A stretch of DNA of 64,000 nucleotides from JBHHUI01 sp965248775 (GTDB lineage: Bacteria > Chloroflexota > Anaerolineae > Anaerolineales > JBHHUI01). The notes beneath the pieces are model-generated. The model was not told the origin of the DNA and made no database searches. It saw nothing but the letters and a program-made list of their open reading frames with translations. Numbering within the stretch: the stretch's first letter is position 1; every line of letters starts with the position of its first letter. The translations under genes were made by a program, and so were the position numbers. Of the stretch, positions 8,431 to 16,826 are shown piece by piece. The DNA lies in the NCBI GenBank assembly GCA_965248775.1, contig OZ252150.1:1550001-1614000 (forward strand). Direction: 5' to 3'.

Positions 8431-9068
8431 GCTGTCACATCTGCTTTGATAATTCCGAGCAAATCGGCAGTGACAGCTTCAATGGCTTGTTCTCCATCGA
8501 TTTCTCGTAGCACACCCTTCTCGCGATAATACTCAATCAGAGGTGCAGTGTTTTTCTCGTACTCTTGCAGGCGCCTACGGACGGTATCTTCCTGATCGTC
8601 CGGCCTATGAGTCAGTTTTGCATCAGACGGCGGCGGATTGTACTTCAAATGATAGATTTTGCCAGTCTGGTCGTCCGTCCGGCGACCTGTAAGTCGCTCG
8701 ACCAAAAGATTATCGCTCACCCGCACATAAGGCACCAGCGCAATGGATGCATCAAACTCGGCTAGTAAACTATCCAGTGCCTCCGCTTGGCCGGGTGTAC
8801 GTGGAAATCCATCCAGCACTGCTCCGTTTTTGGCGTCCGATTCTTGAAATCGTTGCCGCACCATCTCCACAGTTAATATGTCCGGCACAAGTGCACCGCT
8901 AGCAAGGATCTCTTCGACCTGTTTTCCCAAATCGGTTTTACGGGCGATATTATCGCGGAAAAGATCGCCGGTCGAAAGGTGCGCAATGTCCAACTCCTGC
9001 GATATTGTCTTCGCCTGGGTTCCCTTGCCTGCACCCGGTGGACCGAGCATGACGAAATATAACTGCAT
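8427..9068 (-). CDS. adk: Adenylate kinase
   Basis: 213 residues. It catalyses ATP + AMP to 2 ADP in the cytoplasm. P-loop GPPGAGKGTQAK is at residues 8-19, the AMP-binding HLSTGDLFR and DGFPRTPGQAEAL follow, and the long lid (about 125-165) contains GRRTDDQTGKIYH. The lid has no cysteines, so it is not the zinc-bound form. It starts 4 bp after secY and overlaps map by 4 bp, implying coupled translation. Confidence 0.98.
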   Translation of the reverse strand: MQLYFVMLGPPGAGKGTQAKTISQELDIAHLSTGDLFRDNIARKTDLGKQVEEILASGALVPDILTVEMVRQRFQESDAKNGAVLDGFPRTPGQAEALDSLLAEFDASIALVPYVRVSDNLLVERLTGRRTDDQTGKIYHLKYNPPPSDAKLTHRPDDQEDTVRRRLQEYEKNTAPLIEYYREKGVLREIDGEQAIEAVTADLLGIIKADVTA

Positions 9069-9072
9069 CGGT

Positions 9073-10422
9073 TTAGCGAATCAGCAATGCGTCGTCGTAG
9101 CCACGCAGCTTTAATTCGGTTTCAAGGCCAAAGAATGTTTCCTTGACTACACCAACCACAATCAGTAAACCTGATCCAATGGCGAAAAAGCCTTGAGAGC
9201 CCCCAGTTGGCAAACCTACAAACAGCAGTCCTGCCAAAAATGGAAGGACTGCCACCGTCCCAAGCAGCAAGGCGCCTGGTAAAGTGATACGTCGCAAGAC
9301 TTTATTGAGATAGCGCTGGGTCGGCCCGCCGCGGGTAACACCAGGAACCTGTGCGCCCGAGCGTTTCAAGTTCTCACCATAATTTTGCTGCTGGAAAAGT
9401 ACGTCCGTATAAAAGAACGTGAAGAGTACCACGATCAAAAAGTAGATTGTGATATAGCCTACGTTCTGCGGATTGGCGAACAAGTTCTGAATTGTGAGCG
9501 AGAAATTTCGCACCCACTCGGTCTGACTCCCAAGGAACAATCCTGCAATGATGGCTGGGAAACTCAGAATAGCGCTGGCGAAAATTATCGGGATCATCCC
9601 GGCCATATTCACGAGCAATGGGAGCGTTCCCCGCACCGGCATGGACTGTCGGTTTCCAACGCGGCGCCCTGGGTACATGACTGGCACATTCCGCCGACCT
9701 TGCGACACCACCACTATTGCGAAGACAGTAATCGCCGCGAGCAAAATGAACAAACCGACCGCGAAATAGCGTGTCTGTTGGTCTGCCCAAAGCGCCCCAA
9801 CACTTTGTGGCATGCGAGCCACAATACCGCTGAAAATAATGAGGGAAAGACCCTGATTCCGAATGCCGTACTCGGAAATTAGCTCACCAAGCCAGATGGC
9901 AAACATCGTGCCACCCGTCATCGTAATCAAGGTTGTTATCGTTGGCAACAAATTTGGCCCTGAAAATCCAAAGTTGGGTATTATTTGAACCCCGCCCGTC
10001 TGGAACAACCGAATTTGACCAATCGCATTTAAGAGCGCCATCGGAATGGCGAGATAGTACGTCCACTTCTCCATCCACTGGCGACCCTCACGCGGGTCGT
10101 CCTCCATACGGGCCTTCAACGCCGGGATGATTGGGATGAGCAGTTGCAGGATAATCTGTGCGGTAATGTATGGATATACACCCATCGCCAACACCGAGAA
10201 ATTTGAAACCGTGCCGCCTGACAACAGATCGAAGAGGCTCAACAAATTGCCCGTGCCCGTCTGGGAGTCGAGCACCGCAGCGATAGCTTCGCGATCAACG
10301 CCTGGAACAGGCACATGCGCTGCCAGCCGGTAAATCAGCAGCAGCGCCACCGTAATCAATATGCGGTTTCGCAGATCGGTGGCCGTCCAAAGGCGTCGAA
10401 ATCCGATAAATCGCTTTCTCAT
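9073..10422 (-). CDS. secY: Protein translocase subunit SecY
   Basis: 449 residues, with about ten hydrophobic segments forming the SecYEG channel in the cytoplasmic membrane. Family landmarks: LLIYRLAAHVPVPGVD near the N-terminus, GVYPYITAQIILQLLIPI in TM2, and the cytoplasmic loop with the YLNKVLRRITLPGALLLG region. The C-terminal segment ends ELKLRGYDDALLIR. It lies 37 bp after rplO and 4 bp before adk in the spc order. Confidence 0.98.
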   Translation of the reverse strand: MRKRFIGFRRLWTATDLRNRILITVALLLIYRLAAHVPVPGVDREAIAAVLDSQTGTGNLLSLFDLLSGGTVSNFSVLAMGVYPYITAQIILQLLIPIIPALKARMEDDPREGRQWMEKWTYYLAIPMALLNAIGQIRLFQTGGVQIIPNFGFSGPNLLPTITTLITMTGGTMFAIWLGELISEYGIRNQGLSLIIFSGIVARMPQSVGALWADQQTRYFAVGLFILLAAITVFAIVVVSQGRRNVPVMYPGRRVGNRQSMPVRGTLPLLVNMAGMIPIIFASAILSFPAIIAGLFLGSQTEWVRNFSLTIQNLFANPQNVGYITIYFLIVVLFTFFYTDVLFQQQNYGENLKRSGAQVPGVTRGGPTQRYLNKVLRRITLPGALLLGTVAVLPFLAGLLFVGLPTGGSQGFFAIGSGLLIVVGVVKETFFGLETELKLRGYDDALLIR

Positions 10423-10459
10423 TCGTTTCTCCGCAGTCTATCCTGACGAAAAAGTCTGG

Positions 10460-10927
10460 CTACTTCTTGCCCTGCAAAGGCAAGCGCTCAACTGAACCAC
10501 CCGCTGCTTCAATCTTGGCTGTTGCCGATTTGGTAATTCGATGAACACGCAATGTTAGAGCCTTTGAAACCTCACCCCTCCCGAGAACGACCACAGGCAT
10601 ATCCGCTGGGTCTTTCATAAAACCTGCAGCAGCCAGCGACTCCGGGCTTACCTCAGCACCGGCATCAAAGCGATTCTCAAGCTGGTCGAGGTTAACTTCG
10701 AAATATTCGATTCTATTAATATTCGTAAAGCCACGTTTGAAGGGCAGCTTCCTTACAAAAGGCAGGTTTCCGCCTTCGCGGTAGAGTGCCCCACCTGAAC
10801 CTCGGCGCGCGCCCTGCCCCTTGGTCCCACGCCCGGCAGTCTTACCCTGGCCGGCTGAGATACCCCGCCCAACTCGCTTGCGGGAACGCTTAGCCCCATT
10901 GTTGGGTTTTAGATCGTGTAGCTTCAT
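10460..10927 (-). CDS. rplO: 50S ribosomal protein L15
   Basis: 155 residues; late-assembly large-subunit protein. It starts MKLHDLKPNNGAKRSRKRVGRG, then has the glycine-rich basic arm (GQGKTAGRGTKGQGARRGSGG) and the GGNLPFVRKLPFKRGFTN motif. The C-terminal domain ends in KIEAAGGSVERLPL. It starts directly after the rpmD stop codon with no spacing. Confidence 0.98.
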   Translation of the reverse strand: MKLHDLKPNNGAKRSRKRVGRGISAGQGKTAGRGTKGQGARRGSGGALYREGGNLPFVRKLPFKRGFTNINRIEYFEVNLDQLENRFDAGAEVSPESLAAAGFMKDPADMPVVVLGRGEVSKALTLRVHRITKSATAKIEAAGGSVERLPLQGKK

Positions 10928-11125
10928 CTATCCGACCTCTTCCACTTCCACCAAATGCGCCACTTTGTAGAGCATGCCGCGCAGTTGTGGAGTGTCCACC
11001 TGCTCAATAGTCTGGTTTATACGGCGCAGCCCGAGTGCGCGGATCGTCCCTTTGTGTCGCGTAGAATAGCCGATCGGGCTTTTCACCAATGTGACTCGCA
11101 CCTTGGCTTCCTTCTTCTTAGCCAT
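10928..11125 (-). CDS. rpmD: 50S ribosomal protein L30
   Basis: 65 residues, the short bacterial form. Motifs VTLVKSPIGYSTRHKGTIRALGL and the central TPQLRGMLYKVAHLVEVEE match L30. Its start overlaps the rpsE stop by 8 bp and its stop abuts the rplO start, so it is probably expressed by translational coupling. Confidence 0.97.
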   Translation of the reverse strand: MAKKKEAKVRVTLVKSPIGYSTRHKGTIRALGLRRINQTIEQVDTPQLRGMLYKVAHLVEVEEVG

Positions 11126-11651
11126 CGTTCTGCTCGCTCCAATAAGGCATAACTTCTGAAATATCTTTCCCCCGTCGGGCAGCTTCCTGAATGGGGTCTT
11201 TCATCTCACTCAAGCCTTTGATTGTGGCGTAGACGACATTGAGGACGTTCTGACTCCCCATCGATTTGGTGAGGATGTCCTTGACGCCCACACACTCCAA
11301 GACAGCGCGCACTCCGCCGCCCGCAATCACACCTGTACCCGGCGCGGCCGGCTTAAGGAAAACGCGCGCACCGCCATGCACAGCAAGCATCTCATGCGGA
11401 ATGGTAGTACCAAGCAGGGGTACCTTCTGCATGTTCTTGCGGGAACGCTCACTCCCCTTGCGAATCGAATCCGGAACGTTCTTCGCTTTGCCAACACCAA
11501 CGCCGACCCTACCCTTGTTATCGCCTACGACGACAACGGTACGAAATGCAAACCGGCGACCGCCTTTAATCACTTTCGCAACTCGGTTTATATCGACAAT
11601 CCGTTCGTCAAGTTCTGGTCGGTCGTCATCGTATCGATTCATTCTGCGCAT
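11118..11651 (-). CDS. rpsE: 30S ribosomal protein S5
   Basis: 177 residues; lines the mRNA entry site and contributes to decoding fidelity. The double-stranded-RNA-binding-like N domain (VVVGDNKGRVGVGVGKAKNVPDSI) and the C-terminal domain (GVIAGGGVRAVLECVGVKDILTKSMGS) are both intact. It is 15 bp downstream of rplR and overlaps rpmD. Confidence 0.98.
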   Translation of the reverse strand: MRRMNRYDDDRPELDERIVDINRVAKVIKGGRRFAFRTVVVVGDNKGRVGVGVGKAKNVPDSIRKGSERSRKNMQKVPLLGTTIPHEMLAVHGGARVFLKPAAPGTGVIAGGGVRAVLECVGVKDILTKSMGSQNVLNVVYATIKGLSEMKDPIQEAARRGKDISEVMPYWSEQNDG

Positions 11652-11666
11652 AAATATTTTCTCCGC

Positions 11667-12032
11667 TTAAAATTCTAGGCCGGATTTGCGGGCCGCTTCG
11701 GCAAGCGCCTTGACACGCCCATGATAGCGATAGCCACCCCGATCAAAAACCACGCTGGTGACGCCAGCTTGCTTTGCGCGCTTCGCGACATGTTCACCTA
11801 CCAGGGTTGCCTGCTCAGTTTTCGACTTACAACTCACATTTTTTTGTAGAGCAACATCCTTAGTCGAGGCCTGAACCAATGTTTCACCTGAGCCATCGTC
11901 AATGATCTGCGCGTAGATATTGTTGGCACTTCGATATACGTTCAGGCGCGGGCTTGCCTTTGTGCCACGAATCTTCTTGCGTACGCGTGCATGTCTGCGT
12001 CGACGGGCCTGTTCGCGAGTCTGTTTTGCCAT
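11667..12032 (-). CDS. rplR: 50S ribosomal protein L18
   Basis: 121 residues; binds 5S rRNA with L5. A basic N-terminal arm (RRRRHARVRKKIRGTKASPRL) precedes the core NVYRSANNIYAQIIDD and the C-terminal VVFDRGGYRYHGRVKALAEAARKSGLEF, which is the family's most conserved segment. It lies 2 bp after rplF. Confidence 0.98.
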   Translation of the reverse strand: MAKQTREQARRRRHARVRKKIRGTKASPRLNVYRSANNIYAQIIDDGSGETLVQASTKDVALQKNVSCKSKTEQATLVGEHVAKRAKQAGVTSVVFDRGGYRYHGRVKALAEAARKSGLEF

Positions 12033-12034
12033 TC

Positions 12035-12580
12035 CTAGATCGCCTTTCCAGCTTTACCGGCCTTACGGCGCACGTACTCACCCTGATAGCGTATACCCTT
12101 ACCCTTATAGGGTTCTGGCGGACGCCAGGCTCGAATTTCCGCGGCCACCTGACCAACAACTTCTTTATCAATTCCCAGTACTTTGATCGTACCGGCCCGT
12201 GTATCGACATCAAATTCGATATGTTCTGGTGGCTCAACTTCTACCGTATGCGAGAACCCCAGATTCATGACCAGCTTCCTGTCTTCCAGATCGGCACGAT
12301 AGCCAACTCCATGCACTTCAAGTGTTTTGCTCCAACCCTCACTCACACCAGTGACCATATTGTTCACTAGGGCACGGGTTGTCCCATACATGGCTTGGGC
12401 CCAGAGCGAATCGCCGACCTTCTCCACCACAATGTTGCTGCCATCCTTTTTGACGGCGACGACCGGCGGAAATTCGCGTGCAAGTTCACCCTTCGGACCC
12501 TTCACGCGTACATGTCCGGCTTTAACTTCGAAATTGACCCCGGCCGGAATTGGGACCGGCTGTATGCCAATACGCGACAT
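12035..12580 (-). CDS. rplF: 50S ribosomal protein L6
   Basis: 181 residues from the ATG at 12580, which gives the family start MSRIGIQPVPIP; a longer frame upstream would overlap rpsH and is not supported. L6 sits near the factor-binding site by the sarcin-ricin loop. The second repeat carries the signature RAWRPPEPYKGKGIRYQGE near the C-terminus. It lies 13 bp after rpsH. Confidence 0.98.
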   Translation of the reverse strand: MSRIGIQPVPIPAGVNFEVKAGHVRVKGPKGELAREFPPVVAVKKDGSNIVVEKVGDSLWAQAMYGTTRALVNNMVTGVSEGWSKTLEVHGVGYRADLEDRKLVMNLGFSHTVEVEPPEHIEFDVDTRAGTIKVLGIDKEVVGQVAAEIRAWRPPEPYKGKGIRYQGEYVRRKAGKAGKAI

Positions 12581-12593
12581 TTCTTTTACTCCG

Positions 12594-13004
12594 TTACCAG
12601 ATGTGGCAGATGATTTCGCCGCCAACACCCATTGTGCGGGCTTTCCGTCCCGTCATGACGCCTTTAGGTGTCGAAAGGATGGCGACACCCATACCCTGTA
12701 AGACCCAGGGAATCTGACGTTTGTTAGTGTAGACTCGCCGTCCTGGTTTGCTTACCCTCTTCAGTCCAGAAATGACTGGTTTTCGCATACGACGTTCACC
12801 GACGTACTTCATATTGATCCGCAACACCTGCTGCGGATTTTCGTCCGCCGTTATCTTGAAGCCATCGATATAACCCTCATCTTGTAGGATTTGTGCGATA
12901 GCCTTCTTAAGCTTCGAACTGGGCACTGTAGTTGTACCCTGACCTGCCATCGCCGCATTGCGAATGCGGGTAAGCATATCTGCAATTGGATCACTCATAC
13001 TCAT
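12594..13004 (-). CDS. rpsH: 30S ribosomal protein S8
   Basis: 136 residues; central-domain 16S rRNA binder and, in E. coli, translational repressor of the spc operon. It starts MSMSDPIADMLTRIRNAAMA; initiation two codons later is equally possible. The C-terminal motif GMGVAILSTPKGVMTGRKAR and final GGEIICHIW match the family. It is 7 bp after rpsN. Confidence 0.98.
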   Translation of the reverse strand: MSMSDPIADMLTRIRNAAMAGQGTTTVPSSKLKKAIAQILQDEGYIDGFKITADENPQQVLRINMKYVGERRMRKPVISGLKRVSKPGRRVYTNKRQIPWVLQGMGVAILSTPKGVMTGRKARTMGVGGEIICHIW

Positions 13005-13011
13005 AACGCAC

Positions 13012-13194
13012 CTACCATGATGACTTCACAACGCCGGGGATTTTGCCGTCAAGCGCAAGTTCCCGGAAACAAATTCGGCATAGGCCAAACTTCCGCATAT
13101 AGCCTCGCGGTCGGCCGCAAATTTTACAACGATTGCGCACACGTACTTTATATTTTCGGCGCTGCTCGCGGTACAACATTGACGTCTTTGCCAT
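13012..13194 (-). CDS. rpsN: 30S ribosomal protein S14, zinc-binding short form
   Basis: 60 residues, the short zinc form. Cys23, Cys26, Cys39 and Cys42 form the zinc ribbon (RCKICGRPRGY and FGLCRICFRELA). Ends GKIPGVVKSSW as usual. It sits 1 bp after rplE and just before rpsH, the standard spc position. Confidence 0.98.
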   Translation of the reverse strand: MAKTSMLYREQRRKYKVRVRNRCKICGRPRGYMRKFGLCRICFRELALDGKIPGVVKSSW

Positions 13195-13195
13195 G

Positions 13196-13744
13196 TTAAT
13201 TTAACTCCCGGCTAAATGGCATTCCCATCAGGGACAGCATATGGCGGGCATGCTCATCATTTGTTGCTGTTGTAACAATGGTAATCTCCATACCGCGCAC
13301 TTTGTCAATTTTGTCATAATCAATCTCGGGGAACATAAGTTGCTCACGTAATCCGAGGGTGTAATTCCCGCGCCCATCAAACGATTTCGGGGAAATTCCC
13401 CGGAAGTCACGTACCCGCGGCAATGCGATATTCAAAAGCCTGTCGAGGAAGGACCACATGCGTTCGCCACGCAGGGTGACTTTGGCTCCGATTGCTCGAC
13501 CTTCGCGGAGTTTGAAGTTCGCGATGCTTTTCCGCGCTATGGTAGTAATTGGACGCTGGCCGGTAATTGTCATCATGTCGCCAACGGCTGCATCAAGGAC
13601 CTTCGCATTGTCAAGGGCCTCTCCAATCCCGATGTTGACAACAACCTTTGTAATTTTCGGCGGCTCCATGATATTGCGGAATTTGAATTCCTCCATGAGC
13701 GCCGGTAGGACGTCTTCTTTATAGCGTTCGAGTAAATTTGGCAT
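13196..13744 (-). CDS. rplE: 50S ribosomal protein L5
   Basis: 182 residues from the ATG at 13744 (MPNLLERYKEDVLPAL); the longer upstream reading overlaps rplX and lacks family similarity. L5 binds 5S rRNA and P-site tRNA. Motifs PPKITKVVVNIGIGEALDN, GQRPITTIARKSIANFKLR and RDFRGISPKSFDGRGNYTLG are intact. Confidence 0.98.
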   Translation of the reverse strand: MPNLLERYKEDVLPALMEEFKFRNIMEPPKITKVVVNIGIGEALDNAKVLDAAVGDMMTITGQRPITTIARKSIANFKLREGRAIGAKVTLRGERMWSFLDRLLNIALPRVRDFRGISPKSFDGRGNYTLGLREQLMFPEIDYDKIDKVRGMEITIVTTATNDEHARHMLSLMGMPFSRELN

Positions 13745-13763
13745 GACCGTTAATTTTCCAATA

Positions 13764-14093
13764 CTATCCGTCGAGCACGTCGTCGCAATTGCGACAGAAC
13801 CGCACTCTTTCGCCGTCTTCGCGTCGGATGCCGACTCGTGAAGGCTTGTCGCAACTCGGGCATACAACCATTACATTCGAAATGTGCATAGAGCCTTCGA
13901 ATTCAATTATGCCCCCCGGAAGCTGGCGCTGGCCGCCGGTCTGTGCCTGGCGCTGGTGCTTCTTGCGCATGTTCACAGCCTGCACAACCACCCGGCTTTT
14001 AGCCGGGTCCACACGCAGAACCTCACCACGGGCGCCGACTTCGTTGCCACTGATCACTTCCACCGTATCTCCACGTTTAATTTTTAGACCCAT
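13764..14093 (-). CDS. rplX: 50S ribosomal protein L24
   Basis: 109 residues from the ATG at 14093 (MGLKIKRGDTVEVISGNEVG). L24 initiates large-subunit assembly through a KOW motif, here GDTVEVISGNEVGARGEVLRV. The C-terminal half carries a Cys-rich pattern (VCPSCDKPSRVG ... FCRNC), a possible zinc site seen in some L24 proteins. It starts 10 bp after rplN. Confidence 0.97.
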   Translation of the reverse strand: MGLKIKRGDTVEVISGNEVGARGEVLRVDPAKSRVVVQAVNMRKKHQRQAQTGGQRQLPGGIIEFEGSMHISNVMVVCPSCDKPSRVGIRREDGERVRFCRNCDDVLDG

Positions 14094-14103
14094 TCTTGTT
14101 ACC

Positions 14104-14475
14104 TCAAAGCACTTCAGGAGCAAGGGAAACGATCTTCATGTAGCCCCTATCGCGCAGTTCTCGCGCAACAGGCCCAAAAATACGGGTCCCCTTCGGGTTT
14201 TTCGTTTCGCCATCCAATAAAACAGCTGCATTGTCATCGAAGCGAATATATGAGCCATCGTCGCGCCGATATTCTTTGGCTGTTCGCACGATAACAGCCT
14301 TCACCACTTCACTCTTCTTTACACCAGAATGTGGCGTCGCGTCTTTGATAGTTACTACGACAGTATCGCCAACTCGTCCATAGCGTTTGCGCGAGCCACC
14401 CAGAACCCGAATGACAAGTACTTCTCGCGCGCCGCTGTTATCTGCAATTTTAAGTCTTGATTCTTGCTGCACCAT
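14104..14475 (-). CDS. rplN: 50S ribosomal protein L14
   Basis: 123 residues; contacts 16S rRNA in an intersubunit bridge and is the docking partner of the silencing factor RsfS, which is also encoded in this window (50974-51321). It starts MVQQESRLKIADNSGAREVLV, with the central GDTVVVTIKDATPH and the C-terminal RIFGPVARELRDRGYMKIVSLAPEVL. Confidence 0.98.
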   Translation of the reverse strand: MVQQESRLKIADNSGAREVLVIRVLGGSRKRYGRVGDTVVVTIKDATPHSGVKKSEVVKAVIVRTAKEYRRDDGSYIRFDDNAAVLLDGETKNPKGTRIFGPVARELRDRGYMKIVSLAPEVL

Positions 14476-14488
14476 AGCTAATTCCCGA

Positions 14489-14761
14489 TCAGTCTTCGAT
14501 CGCTTCTGCGGCGGTCGACTTTTTGAGAATTGTTTCGATCGCCCAGCGCTTGCGCTTACTCAGCGGACGCGCCTCAACAATCTGAACTCCATCGCCAATT
14601 GCGGCTGCGTTGTTCTCATCGTGCGCCATGTAGCGCTTGGTTGACCGCATAACCTTCTGGTACAGAGGATGAATCTTCGTGCTCACCACCTCAACCATGA
14701 CTGTCTTATCCATTTTGTCACTGACCACTTTGCCGGTCAGTCGTCTTCTTAGATTTGTCAT
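14489..14761 (-). CDS. rpsQ: 30S ribosomal protein S17
   Basis: 90 residues, OB-fold 16S rRNA binder. Motifs RRRLTGKVVSDKMDKTVMVEV and KRYMAHDENNAAAIGDGVQI with EARPLSKRKRW are diagnostic. It begins 2 bp after rpmC and is followed by rplN after 13 bp. Confidence 0.98.
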   Translation of the reverse strand: MTNLRRRLTGKVVSDKMDKTVMVEVVSTKIHPLYQKVMRSTKRYMAHDENNAAAIGDGVQIVEARPLSKRKRWAIETILKKSTAAEAIED

Positions 14762-14763
14762 CC

Positions 14764-14982
14764 TTAGCCTGCCTCCGATTCAGCATAATAGGCTGCCAAC
14801 TCGTTCTCGCGCCGAACCGTCAGTAAACGCGAAAGGATACGGCGCGTCTTCTTGAGACGAGAAGTATCTGTGACTTGACCGACTGAAATTTGAAAGCGCA
14901 ATTTAAACAATTCCTCACGCTGGTCATCGATGGCCCCGTCAACGTCTTCCGGAGAAAGTGCGCGTACTTCATCAATATTCAC
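14764..14982 (-). CDS. rpmC: 50S ribosomal protein L29
   Basis: 72 residues, two-helix protein at the tunnel exit near the trigger factor and SRP docking site. Contains LFKLRFQISVGQVTDTSRLKKTRR, given here in part: LFKLRFQISVGQ and RLKKTRRILSRLLTV. It lies 3 bp after rplP. Confidence 0.97.
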   Translation of the reverse strand: MNIDEVRALSPEDVDGAIDDQREELFKLRFQISVGQVTDTSRLKKTRRILSRLLTVRRENELAAYYAESEAG

Positions 14983-14985
14983 TGC

Positions 14986-15417
14986 TTACTCTCCCCCCGC
15001 AATGGTCGCGTCGCGACGAAGGCGAAACTGAGTTTTTATTGGAAGTTTGTGTGCGGCAAGCCGCAGAGCTGAGCGCGCGACATCTTCCGGTACACCGCCA
15101 ACTTCAAACATCATGCGCCCCGGTTTGACAACCGCAACCCAATGATCCACCGAACCTTTTCCTTTGCCCATGCGCGTCTCGGCTGCTCTCTGCGTCACCG
15201 GTTTGTCCGGAAAAATGCGAATCCAGACTTTTCCGCGTCGCTTCATGTGCCGAACGACAGCACGGCGGGCAGCTTCGATCTGGCGCTGGGTGATCCAACC
15301 TGGTTCAGTGGCCTGTAGGCCATACTCACCGAAGTGAATTTCTGCACCGCGAGAGGCTTTCCCACGCATTCGGCCCCGCATTTGTTTTCTATACTTGACC
15401 CGTTTTGGCATCAACAT
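14986..15417 (-). CDS. rplP: 50S ribosomal protein L16
   Basis: 143 residues; helps position A-site tRNA. It starts with the basic MLMPKRVKYRKQMRGRMRGK, has the motif FGEYGLQATEPGWITQRQIEA and the loop RMGKGKGSVDHWVAVVKPGR (hydroxylation site region in other bacteria). It lies 33 bp after rpsC. Confidence 0.98.
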   Translation of the reverse strand: MLMPKRVKYRKQMRGRMRGKASRGAEIHFGEYGLQATEPGWITQRQIEAARRAVVRHMKRRGKVWIRIFPDKPVTQRAAETRMGKGKGSVDHWVAVVKPGRMMFEVGGVPEDVARSALRLAAHKLPIKTQFRLRRDATIAGGE

Positions 15418-15450
15418 GAGAGCTTATCCTTACTACTCGAAGATTTCAAT

Positions 15451-16119
15451 TTAATTACTGACGTATACGTCCGTGGCCTCAGGCTGATCATCCACCAGCA
15501 CATCGCCCTTGTAAATCCACACCTTTACACCAATACGTCCATAGGTTGTGCGTGCTTCCGCGAGTGCATAATCAATATCGGCCCGGAGCGTTTGGAGAGG
15601 CACACGACCATCGCGCATCCAATTGCGGCGGGACATTTCTGAACCACCCAAGCGGCCAGCAACCATGATCTTGATGCCCTTTGCACCCTGGCGCATCGCT
15701 TGGCCGATGGCCCGTTTCATGGCGCGACTGTAACCGATTCGGCGCTCCAACTGATTTGCCACATTCTCAGCCACCAGCTTGGCATCCGTGTCAGGCGTGG
15801 ATATTTCCTCCACATCCACTTTGACCTTAGTACCGCTCAATTCTTCAAGCGCCGTACGCAGTTCTTTTACAGCAACGCCCTTGCGCCCAATGACAATTCC
15901 GGGCTTGCCAGTATGAATTGTGACATGCACCAGATTAGGGAAACGCTCAATTTCGACTTTGGATATTGCCGCCCGGCGACCGTTTTTGCCAACCAACTTG
16001 CGGATGGCAATGTCCTCGTGCAATTGCTCTCTATATTTGGAACCCTCCGCAAACCAGCGGGCGTCCCAATCTTTAATGATCTTGAGCCGGTAACCTATCG
16101 GATGTACTTTTCGTCCCAT
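15451..16119 (-). CDS. rpsC: 30S ribosomal protein S3
   Basis: 222 residues; lines the mRNA entry tunnel and takes part in helicase activity. It starts MGRKVHPIGYRLKIIKDWDAR, has the KH domain GKPGIVIGRKGVAVKELR, and the C-terminal half contains GRLGGSEMSRRNWMRDGRVP and YGRIGVKVWIYKGD. The start directly abuts the rplV stop. Confidence 0.98.
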   Translation of the reverse strand: MGRKVHPIGYRLKIIKDWDARWFAEGSKYREQLHEDIAIRKLVGKNGRRAAISKVEIERFPNLVHVTIHTGKPGIVIGRKGVAVKELRTALEELSGTKVKVDVEEISTPDTDAKLVAENVANQLERRIGYSRAMKRAIGQAMRQGAKGIKIMVAGRLGGSEMSRRNWMRDGRVPLQTLRADIDYALAEARTTYGRIGVKVWIYKGDVLVDDQPEATDVYVSN

Positions 16120-16485
16120 TTAAGCGCCAGCCTCCTCGTTTTCCTCGTGTGAACCTAACATAACCGTGATATGCGCTGAACGTCGCAGAATGGGTTTAAA
16201 GCGCCCGCGGGCACCAAAACGCCGCCACTTTCGGGTTGGACCTTCATCAACGGTGATCGTATGGATGTACAACTCTTCCGGGTCCATGCCAAAGTTTTCT
16301 TCAGCATTAGAGACTGCTGCCTGCACAACCTTCTCGATTTGCCGGGCTGCTTTTTGCGTCATAAATTTAAGTTCGGTTAAGGCACCCAGCGCTTGTGAAC
16401 CACGCACCTGGTTTGCAACCAATCGTGCCTTTTGCGCCGAACCGGGTACCCGGAGAGCGGATGAACGAATTAATTCTTGGGCCAT
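16120..16485 (-). CDS. rplV: 50S ribosomal protein L22
   Basis: 121 residues; its beta-hairpin reaches into the exit tunnel and is a macrolide-resistance site. Family motifs are VPGSAQKARLVANQVRGSQA, AVSNAEENFGMDPEELYI and the C-terminal RRFGARGRFKPILRRSAHITV. It lies 32 bp after rpsS and abuts rpsC. Confidence 0.98.
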   Translation of the reverse strand: MAQELIRSSALRVPGSAQKARLVANQVRGSQALGALTELKFMTQKAARQIEKVVQAAVSNAEENFGMDPEELYIHTITVDEGPTRKWRRFGARGRFKPILRRSAHITVMLGSHEENEEAGA

Positions 16486-16517
16486 CTTATTATCTCTGAT
16501 ATACCTTTCGGCAGCCG

Positions 16518-16796
16518 CTAGCGGACAGTTGACCGATCCCGACCAATATGCCCCCGATACGTCCGTGTGGGCGCAAACTCACCCAGCTTGTGGCCGACCA
16601 TATTCTCTGTGATATAAATCGGCACGTGCCGGCGACCATCGTGCACAGCGATTGTATGCCCTACCATCTGCGGAAAAATCGTGCTAGCACGATTCCACGT
16701 GCGTACGACACGTTTCTGACCGCTCTCGTTCATAGCTTCGATGCGAGCCAACAACTTCTCATCGAAGTATGGCCCTTTCTTGAGTGATCGTGACAT
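16518..16796 (-). CDS. rpsS: 30S ribosomal protein S19
   Basis: 92 residues, head of the small subunit. It starts MSRSLKKGPYFDEKLLARIE and contains TWNRASTIFPQMVGHTIAVHDG, here cited in two parts (TWNRASTIFPQ, VGHTIAVHDG), then the C-terminal KLGEFAPTRTYRGHIG. It follows rplB by 30 bp. Confidence 0.98.
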   Translation of the reverse strand: MSRSLKKGPYFDEKLLARIEAMNESGQKRVVRTWNRASTIFPQMVGHTIAVHDGRRHVPIYITENMVGHKLGEFAPTRTYRGHIGRDRSTVR

Positions 16797-16826
16797 TTAG
16801 TGCGATCCCTTCGTTAATACTAACGT

